Positions 42,206 through 50,630 of a stretch of 64,000 bases of DNA are shown piece after piece; within the stretch, counting starts at the first letter, position 1, and each line of letters starts with the position of its first letter. A program made the position numbers and the translations under genes. The notes beneath the pieces were generated by a model. The model saw only the letters and a program-made list of their open reading frames with translations. It was not told where the DNA came from and ran no database searches. The DNA comes from Deltaproteobacteria bacterium (GTDB lineage: Bacteria; Desulfobacterota; Desulfarculia; Adiutricales; Adiutricaceae): assembly GCA_031273455.1 (NCBI GenBank), contig JAISRZ010000069.1, forward strand, positions 1-64,000, read 5' to 3'.

Positions 42206-44776
42206 GTGTATTTACAGTCAGAAAATAGTAATTCATATTTTGCTAGACTTATATCAATTATTATAATATGTAATATTGTAGTTATATCTATATATCTGCC
42301 AAGATTTTTTACATTTGTTGATTTAAAAATAGTTGTAACCGCAATTTTATCAATCTTATTGATTAGCTATGTTGATATTAAAATTCTGTTATTAGCGGAT
42401 AAAATCAGCCAGAAAAATGGAGACTCCCTTTATTATCGGGCTGGCAATTTAGGCGTTCTGTCTTCAATAGTTATTATTTTTTATCTACAAGCGCCTATAT
42501 TTATTACTGAATTTAAATTTAACGAAATTGTAAAATTAATTGCTTTATATATTTTTAGCATAATATATATTTTTATTATAATATTATTTTTAAAAAATAG
42601 AAAATATATTCCGCTATATATTAGTAACGCCTTAAATATTATTAATATTTTTTCATGCGTAATCCATGACAATATAATATTATTTTACCTTTTAAATACC
42701 GTATCAATTATTACTTGCGTTGTTTACAGAGAATATAAACAATCAGTTTTATTTTTAATAATAATAAATATTTGTATTTTAAGTTTATATTTTCTTTCAA
42801 TAATAACATTTAATAATGAAATCTTTTTCGTTAAATACGGAATATTTAACTATATCGCGATTATCATTCTGACGCTGGCCAAATTCCTAGCGGACAAGAA
42901 GAATCGGGTGGAACTGGCGGAAGCCACCCTTAACGCTTTAATGAGCTCCACCCCCAACTTAATCGTTATCGTGGATGAGCTCAACCGGATAACTCATATC
43001 AGTAAACCCATGGCGGATTTAGCCCATATCGAGCGACATGAGATGAGTATTGGGCGGCCCATTATCGACTTATTCCGAGAAATGGAGATGAAGCTCATGA
43101 TTAGCGACATCATCTCCTCTTCGGTCGCCTTTAACGACATCCGCCTATTGAACCTAGGGGGCGGCGCCCCTAGGCACTTTAAAATCATTTCCGAAAGGTT
43201 AAAGGGCGCGACTAAAGGCCGGTTTATCGATTTAAATAACGTTAGCCAGATAATGGAAGCCAAACTGGAGGCGGAAAAATCCAATCAAGCCAAAAGTATT
43301 TTCTTGGCCCGGATGTCCCACGAGATCCGGACGCCCATGAATTCCATATTAGGCATGACCGATTTGATTTTAAGAACGGACTTAGCCCCTAAAGTTAGGG
43401 AAAACGCCCTCGTGGTCAAACAGGCTGGTTTAAATTTATTGTCCCTTATAAACGATATTTTGGATATCTCAAAAATAGAATCAGGGAAATTTGAAGTTAT
43501 CGAAGAAAATTATGAGTTTATCCCGTTTTTAAAGGATATAATTGATGTAATAAACGTTAAAGTAGCTGAGAAACATCTTGTTTTAAATACATACATAAAT
43601 AATATGATTCCCAGCGTTTTAAAAGGAAGTCCGGTTCACATAAGACAAATAACCATAAATTTACTTAGTAACGCCATAAAATACACACATAAAGGTTATA
43701 TTAACCTATATATTGACTACGTTAAAATAAACAAAGATTTAATAAATTTACGAATTAATGTTACAGACACTGGAATTGGCATTTCCAAAGAAGATTTAAA
43801 AAATATATTTACGGAATTCACTCAATTCGATCAACAGGCCAATAGGGGGATAGAAGGCACGGGCTTAGGATTATCCATTGTGAAGAATTTGACCCAAGCT
43901 TTAGGGGGCCTCATAACCGTAGATAGCGTTTATGGAGCCGGGAGTGATTTTAAAGTCACTATACCTCAAAAAATAGTTAATAACGCTCCAATAGCGATAT
44001 TGACAAACGAAAATTATATTAAAGTATTAATTTACGAATTAAACACTGAAGTTACTAAATCTATCACTTATATTTTAGATAATTTAAAAGTTGAATATAC
44101 GTTTATAAATACAGCGAGCAATTTATTTAACGCAATAGAAGTTAATACTTATGATTATATATTTATTAATTACAAAGCATATCAAATACTTGAGCATATA
44201 ATTAATGATAATTACTCAGCGATGAATATTATTGTCATGACAGATATTAATAGTCAAGTGAAAAATTATGACCTAATGGTTACCTTACCATTAACGCCTG
44301 ATAAAGTGGCGGATATTTTAAATAATGTCAAAACAGAGCCTATAGATGACCAGGCTATTGAATTATACAATACTTTTACCGCGCCCGAGGCGGTGATTAT
44401 GGTGGTCGATGACCTCTTTTCCAATTTAATGGTCGCCGAAGGACTCCTGGAACCTTATGAATGCGAGGTGGTTCTTTGCCAAAGCGGCTTGGAGGCCATT
44501 AAGTCGCTGGAAGAGAGAAAATTTGATCTTATCTTAATGGACCATATGATGCCCGGAATGGATGGCATAGAGGCCACCGGTCGAATCCGGGCGATGGAGG
44601 ACGCGGAGTTAAGCCAAACGCCCATCATCGCTTTAACCGCCAACGCGGTTTACGGAATGCAAGAGAAATTTATTCAAGCCGGATTTAATGATTTTTTAGC
44701 TAAACCCATTGATTTATCGAAGCTAGATATTATATTAAGGAAATGGTTAAAAAAAATTAAGTTTAGTTCAAATTAA
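42206..44776 (+). CDS. Hybrid histidine kinase A (7TM-type sensor, PAS-like, HK, pseudo-REC, REC)
   Basis: 856 residues from a GTG. Residues about 10-225 hold some seven membrane helices. A PAS-like segment ([22 protein letters not shown], about 240-340) leads to the kinase core: H-box [10 protein letters not shown] (H372), N-box LLSNAIKYT (about 486), DTGIGI and GTGLGLSI (about 551). Residues about 590-715 look like a receiver fold without an acceptor aspartate (IFINYKAY in its place). The final receiver has [14 protein letters not shown] (D779) and LAKPID. Unlike the other four kinases here it has no Hpt domain; a separate Hpt gene lies two genes on. DNA composition alternates sharply: AT-rich sensor, GC-rich PAS/H-box, AT-rich ATPase and pseudo-receiver, GC-rich final receiver. 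Confidence 0.9.
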   Translation: MYLQSENSNSYFARLISIIIICNIVVISIYLPRFFTFVDLKIVVTAILSILLISYVDIKILLLADKISQKNGDSLYYRAGNLGVLSSIVIIFYLQAPIFITEFKFNEIVKLIALYIFSIIYIFIIILFLKNRKYIPLYISNALNIINIFSCVIHDNIILFYLLNTVSIITCVVYREYKQSVLFLIIINICILSLYFLSIITFNNEIFFVKYGIFNYIAIIILTLAKFLADKKNRVELAEATLNALMSSTPNLIVIVDELNRITHISKPMADLAHIERHEMSIGRPIIDLFREMEMKLMISDIISSSVAFNDIRLLNLGGGAPRHFKIISERLKGATKGRFIDLNNVSQIMEAKLEAEKSNQAKSIFLARMSHEIRTPMNSILGMTDLILRTDLAPKVRENALVVKQAGLNLLSLINDILDISKIESGKFEVIEENYEFIPFLKDIIDVINVKVAEKHLVLNTYINNMIPSVLKGSPVHIRQITINLLSNAIKYTHKGYINLYIDYVKINKDLINLRINVTDTGIGISKEDLKNIFTEFTQFDQQANRGIEGTGLGLSIVKNLTQALGGLITVDSVYGAGSDFKVTIPQKIVNNAPIAILTNENYIKVLIYELNTEVTKSITYILDNLKVEYTFINTASNLFNAIEVNTYDYIFINYKAYQILEHIINDNYSAMNIIVMTDINSQVKNYDLMVTLPLTPDKVADILNNVKTEPIDDQAIELYNTFTAPEAVIMVVDDLFSNLMVAEGLLEPYECEVVLCQSGLEAIKSLEERKFDLILMDHMMPGMDGIEATGRIRAMEDAELSQTPIIALTANAVYGMQEKFIQAGFNDFLAKPIDLSKLDIILRKWLKKIKFSSN

Positions 44777-44819
44777 ACTTAATTTTTATATACTATAATA
44801 ATTAAATAATAAATAAAAT

Positions 44820-45866
44820 ATGATATATAATAATAAAAAACATATGTTTATTATAAATCCAGTGTCGTTGAATAGAGAAAGCAATATTAACAATTTTATA
44901 AATATGTTAATAAGTCATTTTAAAGGTAATGAATCAAATTTATCTATCTATATTTCCAAATATCCGCGGGACGCCATTTCCGCGATCCAGAAACGCGCCG
45001 CCACCCTTCCGCCGGGGCAAGGTCTTAGAGTTTACGCGGTCGGGGGCGATGGAATCCTCTTTGATTGCTTAAACGGGGTGGTGGGTCTAAACGACGTGGA
45101 GCTGGGGGCCATTCCCTATGGTAATTCCAATGATTTTATCCGGTCTTTTGGCGAGGGGTTATTAGAGCGATTTCGCGATATTGAAAAACAAATTAATGGC
45201 GATTCCCTCCTGACCGATGTCATCTATTGTGGCAATAACTATGTGCTAAATTGCTGTTCTGTCGGGATGGAATCTTATGCTATTTTAAAATTTTTGGATA
45301 TTAAAAGTCAATATAGCAACGTTATTGAAAAATTTCCAAGGCCTATAGCCCGATTTCTTTATAATTTAGGTTTCTTTTTAAGCGGTATATTATCTATTAA
45401 AAACAAAACTATTATTAATCAATATTATCAAATAACAATTGATAACCATGATTTGAGCGGTCAATACGGGATGATCAACATCGCCAATGGGTCTTGCTAT
45501 GGCGGGGATAAATGCTCCACCCCTTTCGCCGCCCCTAACGATGGCTATTTAGACATTGTATTGTTTAAAAGCACTGATATCTTTGAGTTTATTAGTAAAG
45601 GCTTAGATTATCTATATGGTAAATTTTTTAAATATCCTGAATTAATTTCATATTACCGGTTTAAAGAGGCGACGGTTAGATCTGAACTACCGTTAGTACT
45701 ACAGCTTGATGGCGAAGTTTTTATTGACACTAATATTTCAGTTAAAATTATTCCCCAAGCTATTAAATTTATTACGGTTAATGGTTATCAATTCAAAAAA
45801 AGGATTGTCGCCCATTATGATGAAAATCGTATAAAAACTGTCAATCAGGAATTTATTGGAAAATAA
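44820..45866 (+). CDS. Diacylglycerol/lipid kinase (DAGK catalytic domain)
   Basis: 348 residues. Family enzymes phosphorylate diacylglycerol or related lipids with ATP. The N-terminal strand MFIINPVS (residues 9-16) and the signature VYAVGGDGILFDCLNGV (GGDG at 75-78) are clear, with LGAIPYGNSNDFIRSFG next and the C-terminal NIANGSCYGGDKCSTPFAAPNDGYLDIV, where the usual G.....AP.A...DG.L pattern is kept. It starts 44 bases after kinase A and ends 20 bases before the Hpt gene, suggesting one operon; a lipid kinase inside a phosphorelay operon is unusual. The DNA is AT-rich except around the conserved motifs. Confidence 0.88.
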   Translation: MIYNNKKHMFIINPVSLNRESNINNFINMLISHFKGNESNLSIYISKYPRDAISAIQKRAATLPPGQGLRVYAVGGDGILFDCLNGVVGLNDVELGAIPYGNSNDFIRSFGEGLLERFRDIEKQINGDSLLTDVIYCGNNYVLNCCSVGMESYAILKFLDIKSQYSNVIEKFPRPIARFLYNLGFFLSGILSIKNKTIINQYYQITIDNHDLSGQYGMINIANGSCYGGDKCSTPFAAPNDGYLDIVLFKSTDIFEFISKGLDYLYGKFFKYPELISYYRFKEATVRSELPLVLQLDGEVFIDTNISVKIIPQAIKFITVNGYQFKKRIVAHYDENRIKTVNQEFIGK

Positions 45867-45885
45867 TAATTAATTATAACTAACT

Positions 45886-46500
45886 ATGGAAAACACAACT
45901 ACCATTCACGAGGCTAGCTGGCTAAATATAGCCGAAGGCGTCAAAAGAGTCGGCGGCTCCCAAAAGCGGTATCTGTTGGTTTTAGCGGCTTTCCTCAAAG
46001 ATTTGGATTCCAGTTGGCCAATCTCCGCCGCGGAGCTTGATCTAGCGTCTTTACCTAATTGGACCACCATGGCTCACGGCCTTAAGACCGCCTTAAGGAA
46101 TATCGGCTGCGATAGTTTAGCCAACGAGGCTCTGGCCTTAGAGGAGTTCGGTCGCGCGGGCGATTTGGCCAATTTTAAGGGCCAGCTCCCTTTGTTTCGG
46201 AAAAACTTGGCTGACCTAAAGACCCAAGTCCAAACGCTGACTAAAAACGCCGCGGCTGATGCGGCCCTTGGGGCCCAAGAAGTCGATCCCATGGCCGTTA
46301 AGGCCCTTAACCGCTTAAAGGCGGGGCTATTAAGCAAAAGTCTCGACGATATTGACGCGGCTTTAGCGGCGCTTCAGGACCTTTCTCTGCCTTTAAGCGC
46401 CCGAAAGTCTATCAACGATATCGCCGATTACGTTTTAACGGCTGATTTTTCCTCAGCCGAAAGAATCGCTTGCGACCTATTGAAGGGGTCTATAAAGTGA
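45886..46500 (+). CDS. Stand-alone Hpt phosphotransfer protein
   Basis: 204 residues. The N-terminal motif GVKRVGGSQKRYLLVLAAF (about 18-36) and the phospho-acceptor segment TMAHGLKTALRNIGCDSLA (H64) match the Hpt domains at the ends of kinases B-E. Hpt domains carry phosphate between receiver domains. Residues about 140-204 hold the same C-terminal module as those kinases (ALNRLKAGLL...VLTADFSSAERIACDLL). It probably serves kinase A, which has a receiver but no Hpt; the intervening gene is a lipid kinase. No ribosome binding site is strong; AACTATGGAAAAC surrounds the ATG. Confidence 0.88.
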   Translation: MENTTTIHEASWLNIAEGVKRVGGSQKRYLLVLAAFLKDLDSSWPISAAELDLASLPNWTTMAHGLKTALRNIGCDSLANEALALEEFGRAGDLANFKGQLPLFRKNLADLKTQVQTLTKNAAADAALGAQEVDPMAVKALNRLKAGLLSKSLDDIDAALAALQDLSLPLSARKSINDIADYVLTADFSSAERIACDLLKGSIK

Positions 46501-46714
46501 TAAAGGATCTCCCCAACTTTAGACCGTTGTAGCGTCTCGCGCTCAGGTTAGCGATAAGGTCTAGCCAATTTTGGCCAGAATCTTATAGCCAACATAATTG
46601 AGTAGCGCGCCTTGGCGAAACGTTAGCTACTAGGCGATGCGTAATAACTACCCCGTTTGTGGAACAGAAAACTTTAGTAAAAAATTGAGCGAAGGATAAA
46701 CCCTAGGGACTTTT

Positions 46715-49291
46715 ATGGCGCGCCCAAGACAAAATGATATCGTTTACTTCTCCGGTCGGCTTAAAGCGAGGCTGAAAGAAGCCCTTTCCGCTCGGACCGC
46801 GCTTATTGAGGCCCCTAGCGGCTATGGCAAAACGACCGCCGCGCAAATTTATATGCGAGAGAGATTACCGGAAGGCGCGATCTGGACGCGCCATGTGGCC
46901 TCGGAAGAATCCCCCCGAGCGGCTTGGCGGCGTTTTTGTCAGTCTCTGCAAACCATTGACGCGACCAATGGGGAAAAGCTATTGACCTTGGGCCCGCCCG
47001 ATGAGGATAGCGCCGGCGACGCGGCCGCGCTTTTGCGGGGGCTGCGCTCAACTGAGCCCGCTTGGTTAGCCATAGACGATTTTCACCATTTGGCCCCCAT
47101 CGCCCCGATGTCCGTTTGGAAAGCCCTTTTAGAGCGTGACTTTCCTTTTCCGCGGGTGATAATCGTCACCCGTCCCTTAAAGAAAAGCGTCATGCCTTAT
47201 GAGAAGGCGGGTTATGTCCGCCTAACCGTGGGCGACTTAAGGTTAACCAAAGAAGAGTCCCTAGAGTATTTCACCAAGATCGGGCTCAGCCTTAATCATC
47301 ATGAGTTGGATGAGCTCCACCGCCTGGCTGGCGGGTGGATAATCGCCCTATCCCTCTACTCGCGCCACTGGCGCGAAAAGGGGAACCTCGCGCCCTACAA
47401 TGGCCGAGGGCCCAAAGGAGGGTCACCAGTCGGCTCCTCGATATCCGCCTTAGAGGGTCTATTAAGGGAAATTGTCTGGGATGATCTCGACGAGGCGGGC
47501 CGGGATTTTTTGATCCGCCTTTCGCCGTTTGAGGCTTTTTCTTTAAAACAGGCCTCATTTATCCTGGGCGGCGCGACCCCGCCCCAGAACGTTTTGGAGA
47601 CCTTAACCGGTAGCGCTTTATCCCGTTATGATCCCACCTCGGGCCTCTACTACCCGCACAGCGCTCTACTCGAGTTTGTGCGAGCCATCTTTGGTGGGCT
47701 ACCGGAAAGCGCCCGCCGCCAGATCCTGCGCGTCGCCGGGGATTGGAGCGCTGGCCAGAAAGAAAGGGAAGCGGCGGCCGCCTTTTATTACCGGTCAAGG
47801 GATTTTGAGAAATTGATGTCCTTGGATTTTTATGGCGCGGATGATAACCGCTGGTTGGATATGCCTGGTCTGGACTATCCCGAAGCCTTAAAGGATATCG
47901 CCGCCAATTGCGATAAGTCCATGAAAGCGCGCCATCCTTTAGCGGCCATCCGCTTGGCCTTTGAGTTGTTTGGCCACGGTTTAGGTCAGGAGTTCGCCGC
48001 CTTAAAGAATGAAATGAGCGAGATCGTGGAAAATTCGCTTTCTTTGGATGTTTCTGAGGAGGAGAGAAATTACCTGCGCGGGGAACTCCTTCTTTTAGAA
48101 TCGTTCACCCGGTTTAACAACATCTCGGAAATGGGCGGGCTCATGCGCCGCTCCGCCGAGCTGACTGGTTATAAAACCGTTTTGGTGACTTCGGACAACT
48201 CTTGGACTTTTTCGTGCCCCTCGGTTCTTTTAATTTTTCATAGCGTCACCGGGCGGCTCAATGGCGAACTGGAGGATATGCGGACCTATTGCCCGTATTA
48301 CACCGCCATGAGTAACGGGCATGGGGCCGGCGGCCCCGAGCTAATGGAGGCTGAGGCTCATTTTTACCGCGGCGATTTGGAGTTAGCCGGGATTCACTGT
48401 CGGAAAGCCCGTCATGAGGCCGCCGCCCGCGGTCAAGCCAGCGTTTTAATTGGCTCCGCCCTGCTAGCTGGGCGGTTAGCCATCATAACGGGCGATAGCT
48501 TAGCTTTGACCGCCTCCTTAGATGACTTAAACCTTTTAAACTCGGTCTTTCCCGTCAACTCCAACCGGTATGAGGTGGATTTGGCTCAAAGCTATCTTTT
48601 AGGCCTATTGGGCCGACCTGAGTCCATGATCGCTTGGTTAAGGGAAGCCACGCCTGGGTCATTCACCAAACGCATCTTTATCCAGGCCGCGCCCTTCGCT
48701 GATCTCTGTCGAGCCACTTACCTCAATTTAAAAGGCGAGTCCGAGACCCTCTTGGGCGAGAGCGGGGCCGTTATTAGCTTAGCTGAGGCTCTCCGTTATC
48801 CCCTGGCCCAAATTCACGCCCTAGTCCATATCGCCGCGGCCTGGCATAAAATCGGTCAACGTCAAAAAGCCTTGGAGGCCTTGCGCGAGGCTTTGGATTT
48901 GGCCACCCCGGATTTACTGGTTTTACCCTTTGTGGAAAACCACCGCTTAATTAGCCCCTTACTGGAAGAGGTCTTTCACCGGGCTCCCACCAATTTCTCC
49001 AATTTAATTAAATCCTTGGCCGCGCGGTGGACCATGGGAGCCCAGAAGATCGCCTCGCGACTTTTCTCGTCCATCGAGTATTTAGGCCTATCCGCCAGAG
49101 AGCTGGAGGTGGCTAGTTTAGCCATTGAAGGGCTCATCATCGCGGAAATCTCCTCCAAGCTCCATATCAGCCAAAACACGGTCAAAACTCACTTAAAAAC
49201 CATCTACCGGAAGACCGGAGTCTCTTCCAGGCGCGGTTTAAAAAATAAATTGGGGGCCCTAAACCGACCAGTCGCCCTGGCCGTGAGCTAA
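46715..49291 (+). CDS. MalT-like (LAL-type) ATP-dependent LuxR-family regulator
   Basis: 858 residues, a large STAND-type transcription activator. It has a P-loop IEAPSGYGKTTAA (33-41), a Walker B-like AWLAIDDFHHL (117-126), a winged-helix-like and TPR-type helical middle, and the LuxR HTH at about 792-847 (LSARELEVASLAIEG, ISQNTVKTHLKTIYRKTGV). In MalT, ligand and ATP binding drive oligomerization and activation. It has no receiver domain, so it is unlikely to be a direct phosphorelay target; its inducer is unknown. It lies in a 215-base gap after the Hpt gene and may start its own unit. It is the only DNA-binding protein in the signalling island. Confidence 0.9.
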   Translation: MARPRQNDIVYFSGRLKARLKEALSARTALIEAPSGYGKTTAAQIYMRERLPEGAIWTRHVASEESPRAAWRRFCQSLQTIDATNGEKLLTLGPPDEDSAGDAAALLRGLRSTEPAWLAIDDFHHLAPIAPMSVWKALLERDFPFPRVIIVTRPLKKSVMPYEKAGYVRLTVGDLRLTKEESLEYFTKIGLSLNHHELDELHRLAGGWIIALSLYSRHWREKGNLAPYNGRGPKGGSPVGSSISALEGLLREIVWDDLDEAGRDFLIRLSPFEAFSLKQASFILGGATPPQNVLETLTGSALSRYDPTSGLYYPHSALLEFVRAIFGGLPESARRQILRVAGDWSAGQKEREAAAAFYYRSRDFEKLMSLDFYGADDNRWLDMPGLDYPEALKDIAANCDKSMKARHPLAAIRLAFELFGHGLGQEFAALKNEMSEIVENSLSLDVSEEERNYLRGELLLLESFTRFNNISEMGGLMRRSAELTGYKTVLVTSDNSWTFSCPSVLLIFHSVTGRLNGELEDMRTYCPYYTAMSNGHGAGGPELMEAEAHFYRGDLELAGIHCRKARHEAAARGQASVLIGSALLAGRLAIITGDSLALTASLDDLNLLNSVFPVNSNRYEVDLAQSYLLGLLGRPESMIAWLREATPGSFTKRIFIQAAPFADLCRATYLNLKGESETLLGESGAVISLAEALRYPLAQIHALVHIAAAWHKIGQRQKALEALREALDLATPDLLVLPFVENHRLISPLLEEVFHRAPTNFSNLIKSLAARWTMGAQKIASRLFSSIEYLGLSARELEVASLAIEGLIIAEISSKLHISQNTVKTHLKTIYRKTGVSSRRGLKNKLGALNRPVALAVS

Positions 49292-49406
49292 ATAACGATC
49301 TAAGCGCTAAGCGCTTATTAAAGATATTGGATAAAACTATATTAATTTATATATTAAGTAATGTATTAACCACAGCGTAAAGTTAATGATTTAAAGAAGG
49401 TCAAGC

Positions 49407-50477
49407 ATGGCCCAGGATAATAAACGTCAGTTAATCATGCTCGTGGATGATAGCCGGACCAACCTTCTGACGGGCAAAACGGCCCTTTCGGAAGACTACA
49501 CCGTCATGACCATCCCCTCGGGGGCCAAAATGTTTGAGGCTTTGGAATGGCGGAAACCGGATCTGATCCTTCTGGACGTTGATATGCCGGAAATGAACGG
49601 GTTTGAGGCCATTAAAATCTTGAAAAGCCGCCAAGAGACCGAGGATATCCCGGTCATTTTCCTAACCGCCTTGACCGAGGCTGACAATGAGCTGGAGGGA
49701 TTGCAACTAGGGGCGGTCGATTATGTGACCAAGCCATTTTCGCGGTCGCTTCTAAAACAAAGAATAACGCTCCATCTCATGCTCAAGGACCAGAAGCTAA
49801 AACTTCAGGAATTTAACGATAATTTACAGGATATGGTCAAGGAAAAGACCAAAACTATAGTTAAATTAAAGAATAAAATTATCACCGCGATGGCGGAAAT
49901 GGTGGAGGGTCGGGATGGTATAACCGGCAATCATATAGAAAACACTCAATATTATTTAAAAATAATGTTAACCGCGGTCAAAGCGGACGCGCGATTCGCC
50001 GCGGACGCGCTGGATTGGGATATTGAGGCCCTGACCCAATCATCGCAACTTCATGACGTGGGTAAGATTTCCATTAGGGACACAATTTTAAAAAAACCTG
50101 GGAAATTGACCGACGAGGAATTTCTGGAAATGAAAGAGCATGTCTCCATAGGCGTTGGTTTTATCGAAAAAATGGATGATGGGGATGAAGATAACTATTT
50201 TTTAATGTACGCCAAAATATTCGCCGCCTACCACCATGAGAAATGGGATGGCTCAGGTTATCCCCAAGGTTTAGCCGGCGAAAATATTCCTCTTTTAGGC
50301 CGAGTCATGGCCATCGCCGATGTCTACGACGCTCTGACCTCGGTTAGGCCATATAAGAAACGCTTTAGCCACGAGGACGCGGTCAAAATTATCGTTGAAG
50401 GTCAAGGGAGCCATTTTGACCCCCGCCTAGTGGAACTGTTCACGCGGGTCGCGGACTCATTTAAAGATAATTTATAA
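49407..50477 (+). CDS. Response regulator with HD-GYP phosphodiesterase domain
   Basis: 356 residues. The receiver (about 8-122) has DLILLDVDMPEMNG (D57), T87 and VTKPF (K109). A coiled-coil linker (about 125-165) leads to an HD-GYP domain: GNHIENT, LHDVGKIS (H216-D217), EMKEHVSIG, YHHEKWDGSGYP (GYP at 284-286) and ADVYDAL. Such RpfG-like proteins degrade cyclic di-GMP; all motifs appear intact. It is the most likely diffusible-signal output of the surrounding kinases. A weak AAGAAGGTC ribosome binding site precedes the ATG. Confidence 0.94.
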   Translation: MAQDNKRQLIMLVDDSRTNLLTGKTALSEDYTVMTIPSGAKMFEALEWRKPDLILLDVDMPEMNGFEAIKILKSRQETEDIPVIFLTALTEADNELEGLQLGAVDYVTKPFSRSLLKQRITLHLMLKDQKLKLQEFNDNLQDMVKEKTKTIVKLKNKIITAMAEMVEGRDGITGNHIENTQYYLKIMLTAVKADARFAADALDWDIEALTQSSQLHDVGKISIRDTILKKPGKLTDEEFLEMKEHVSIGVGFIEKMDDGDEDNYFLMYAKIFAAYHHEKWDGSGYPQGLAGENIPLLGRVMAIADVYDALTSVRPYKKRFSHEDAVKIIVEGQGSHFDPRLVELFTRVADSFKDNL

Positions 50478-50630
50478 CCAATAAGGCGATAGATCAATTT
50501 CTTAAACCGGGTCAGGTCGATATGGCCGATCCGCTGGAAGTCAAAAAAGGAGCCGCGGCTATAAATTTTACCCCAAACCCTAAAACGATAAAAATGACCT
50601 AATAGAAGCGAAAAAGGGACAATTAGATTT

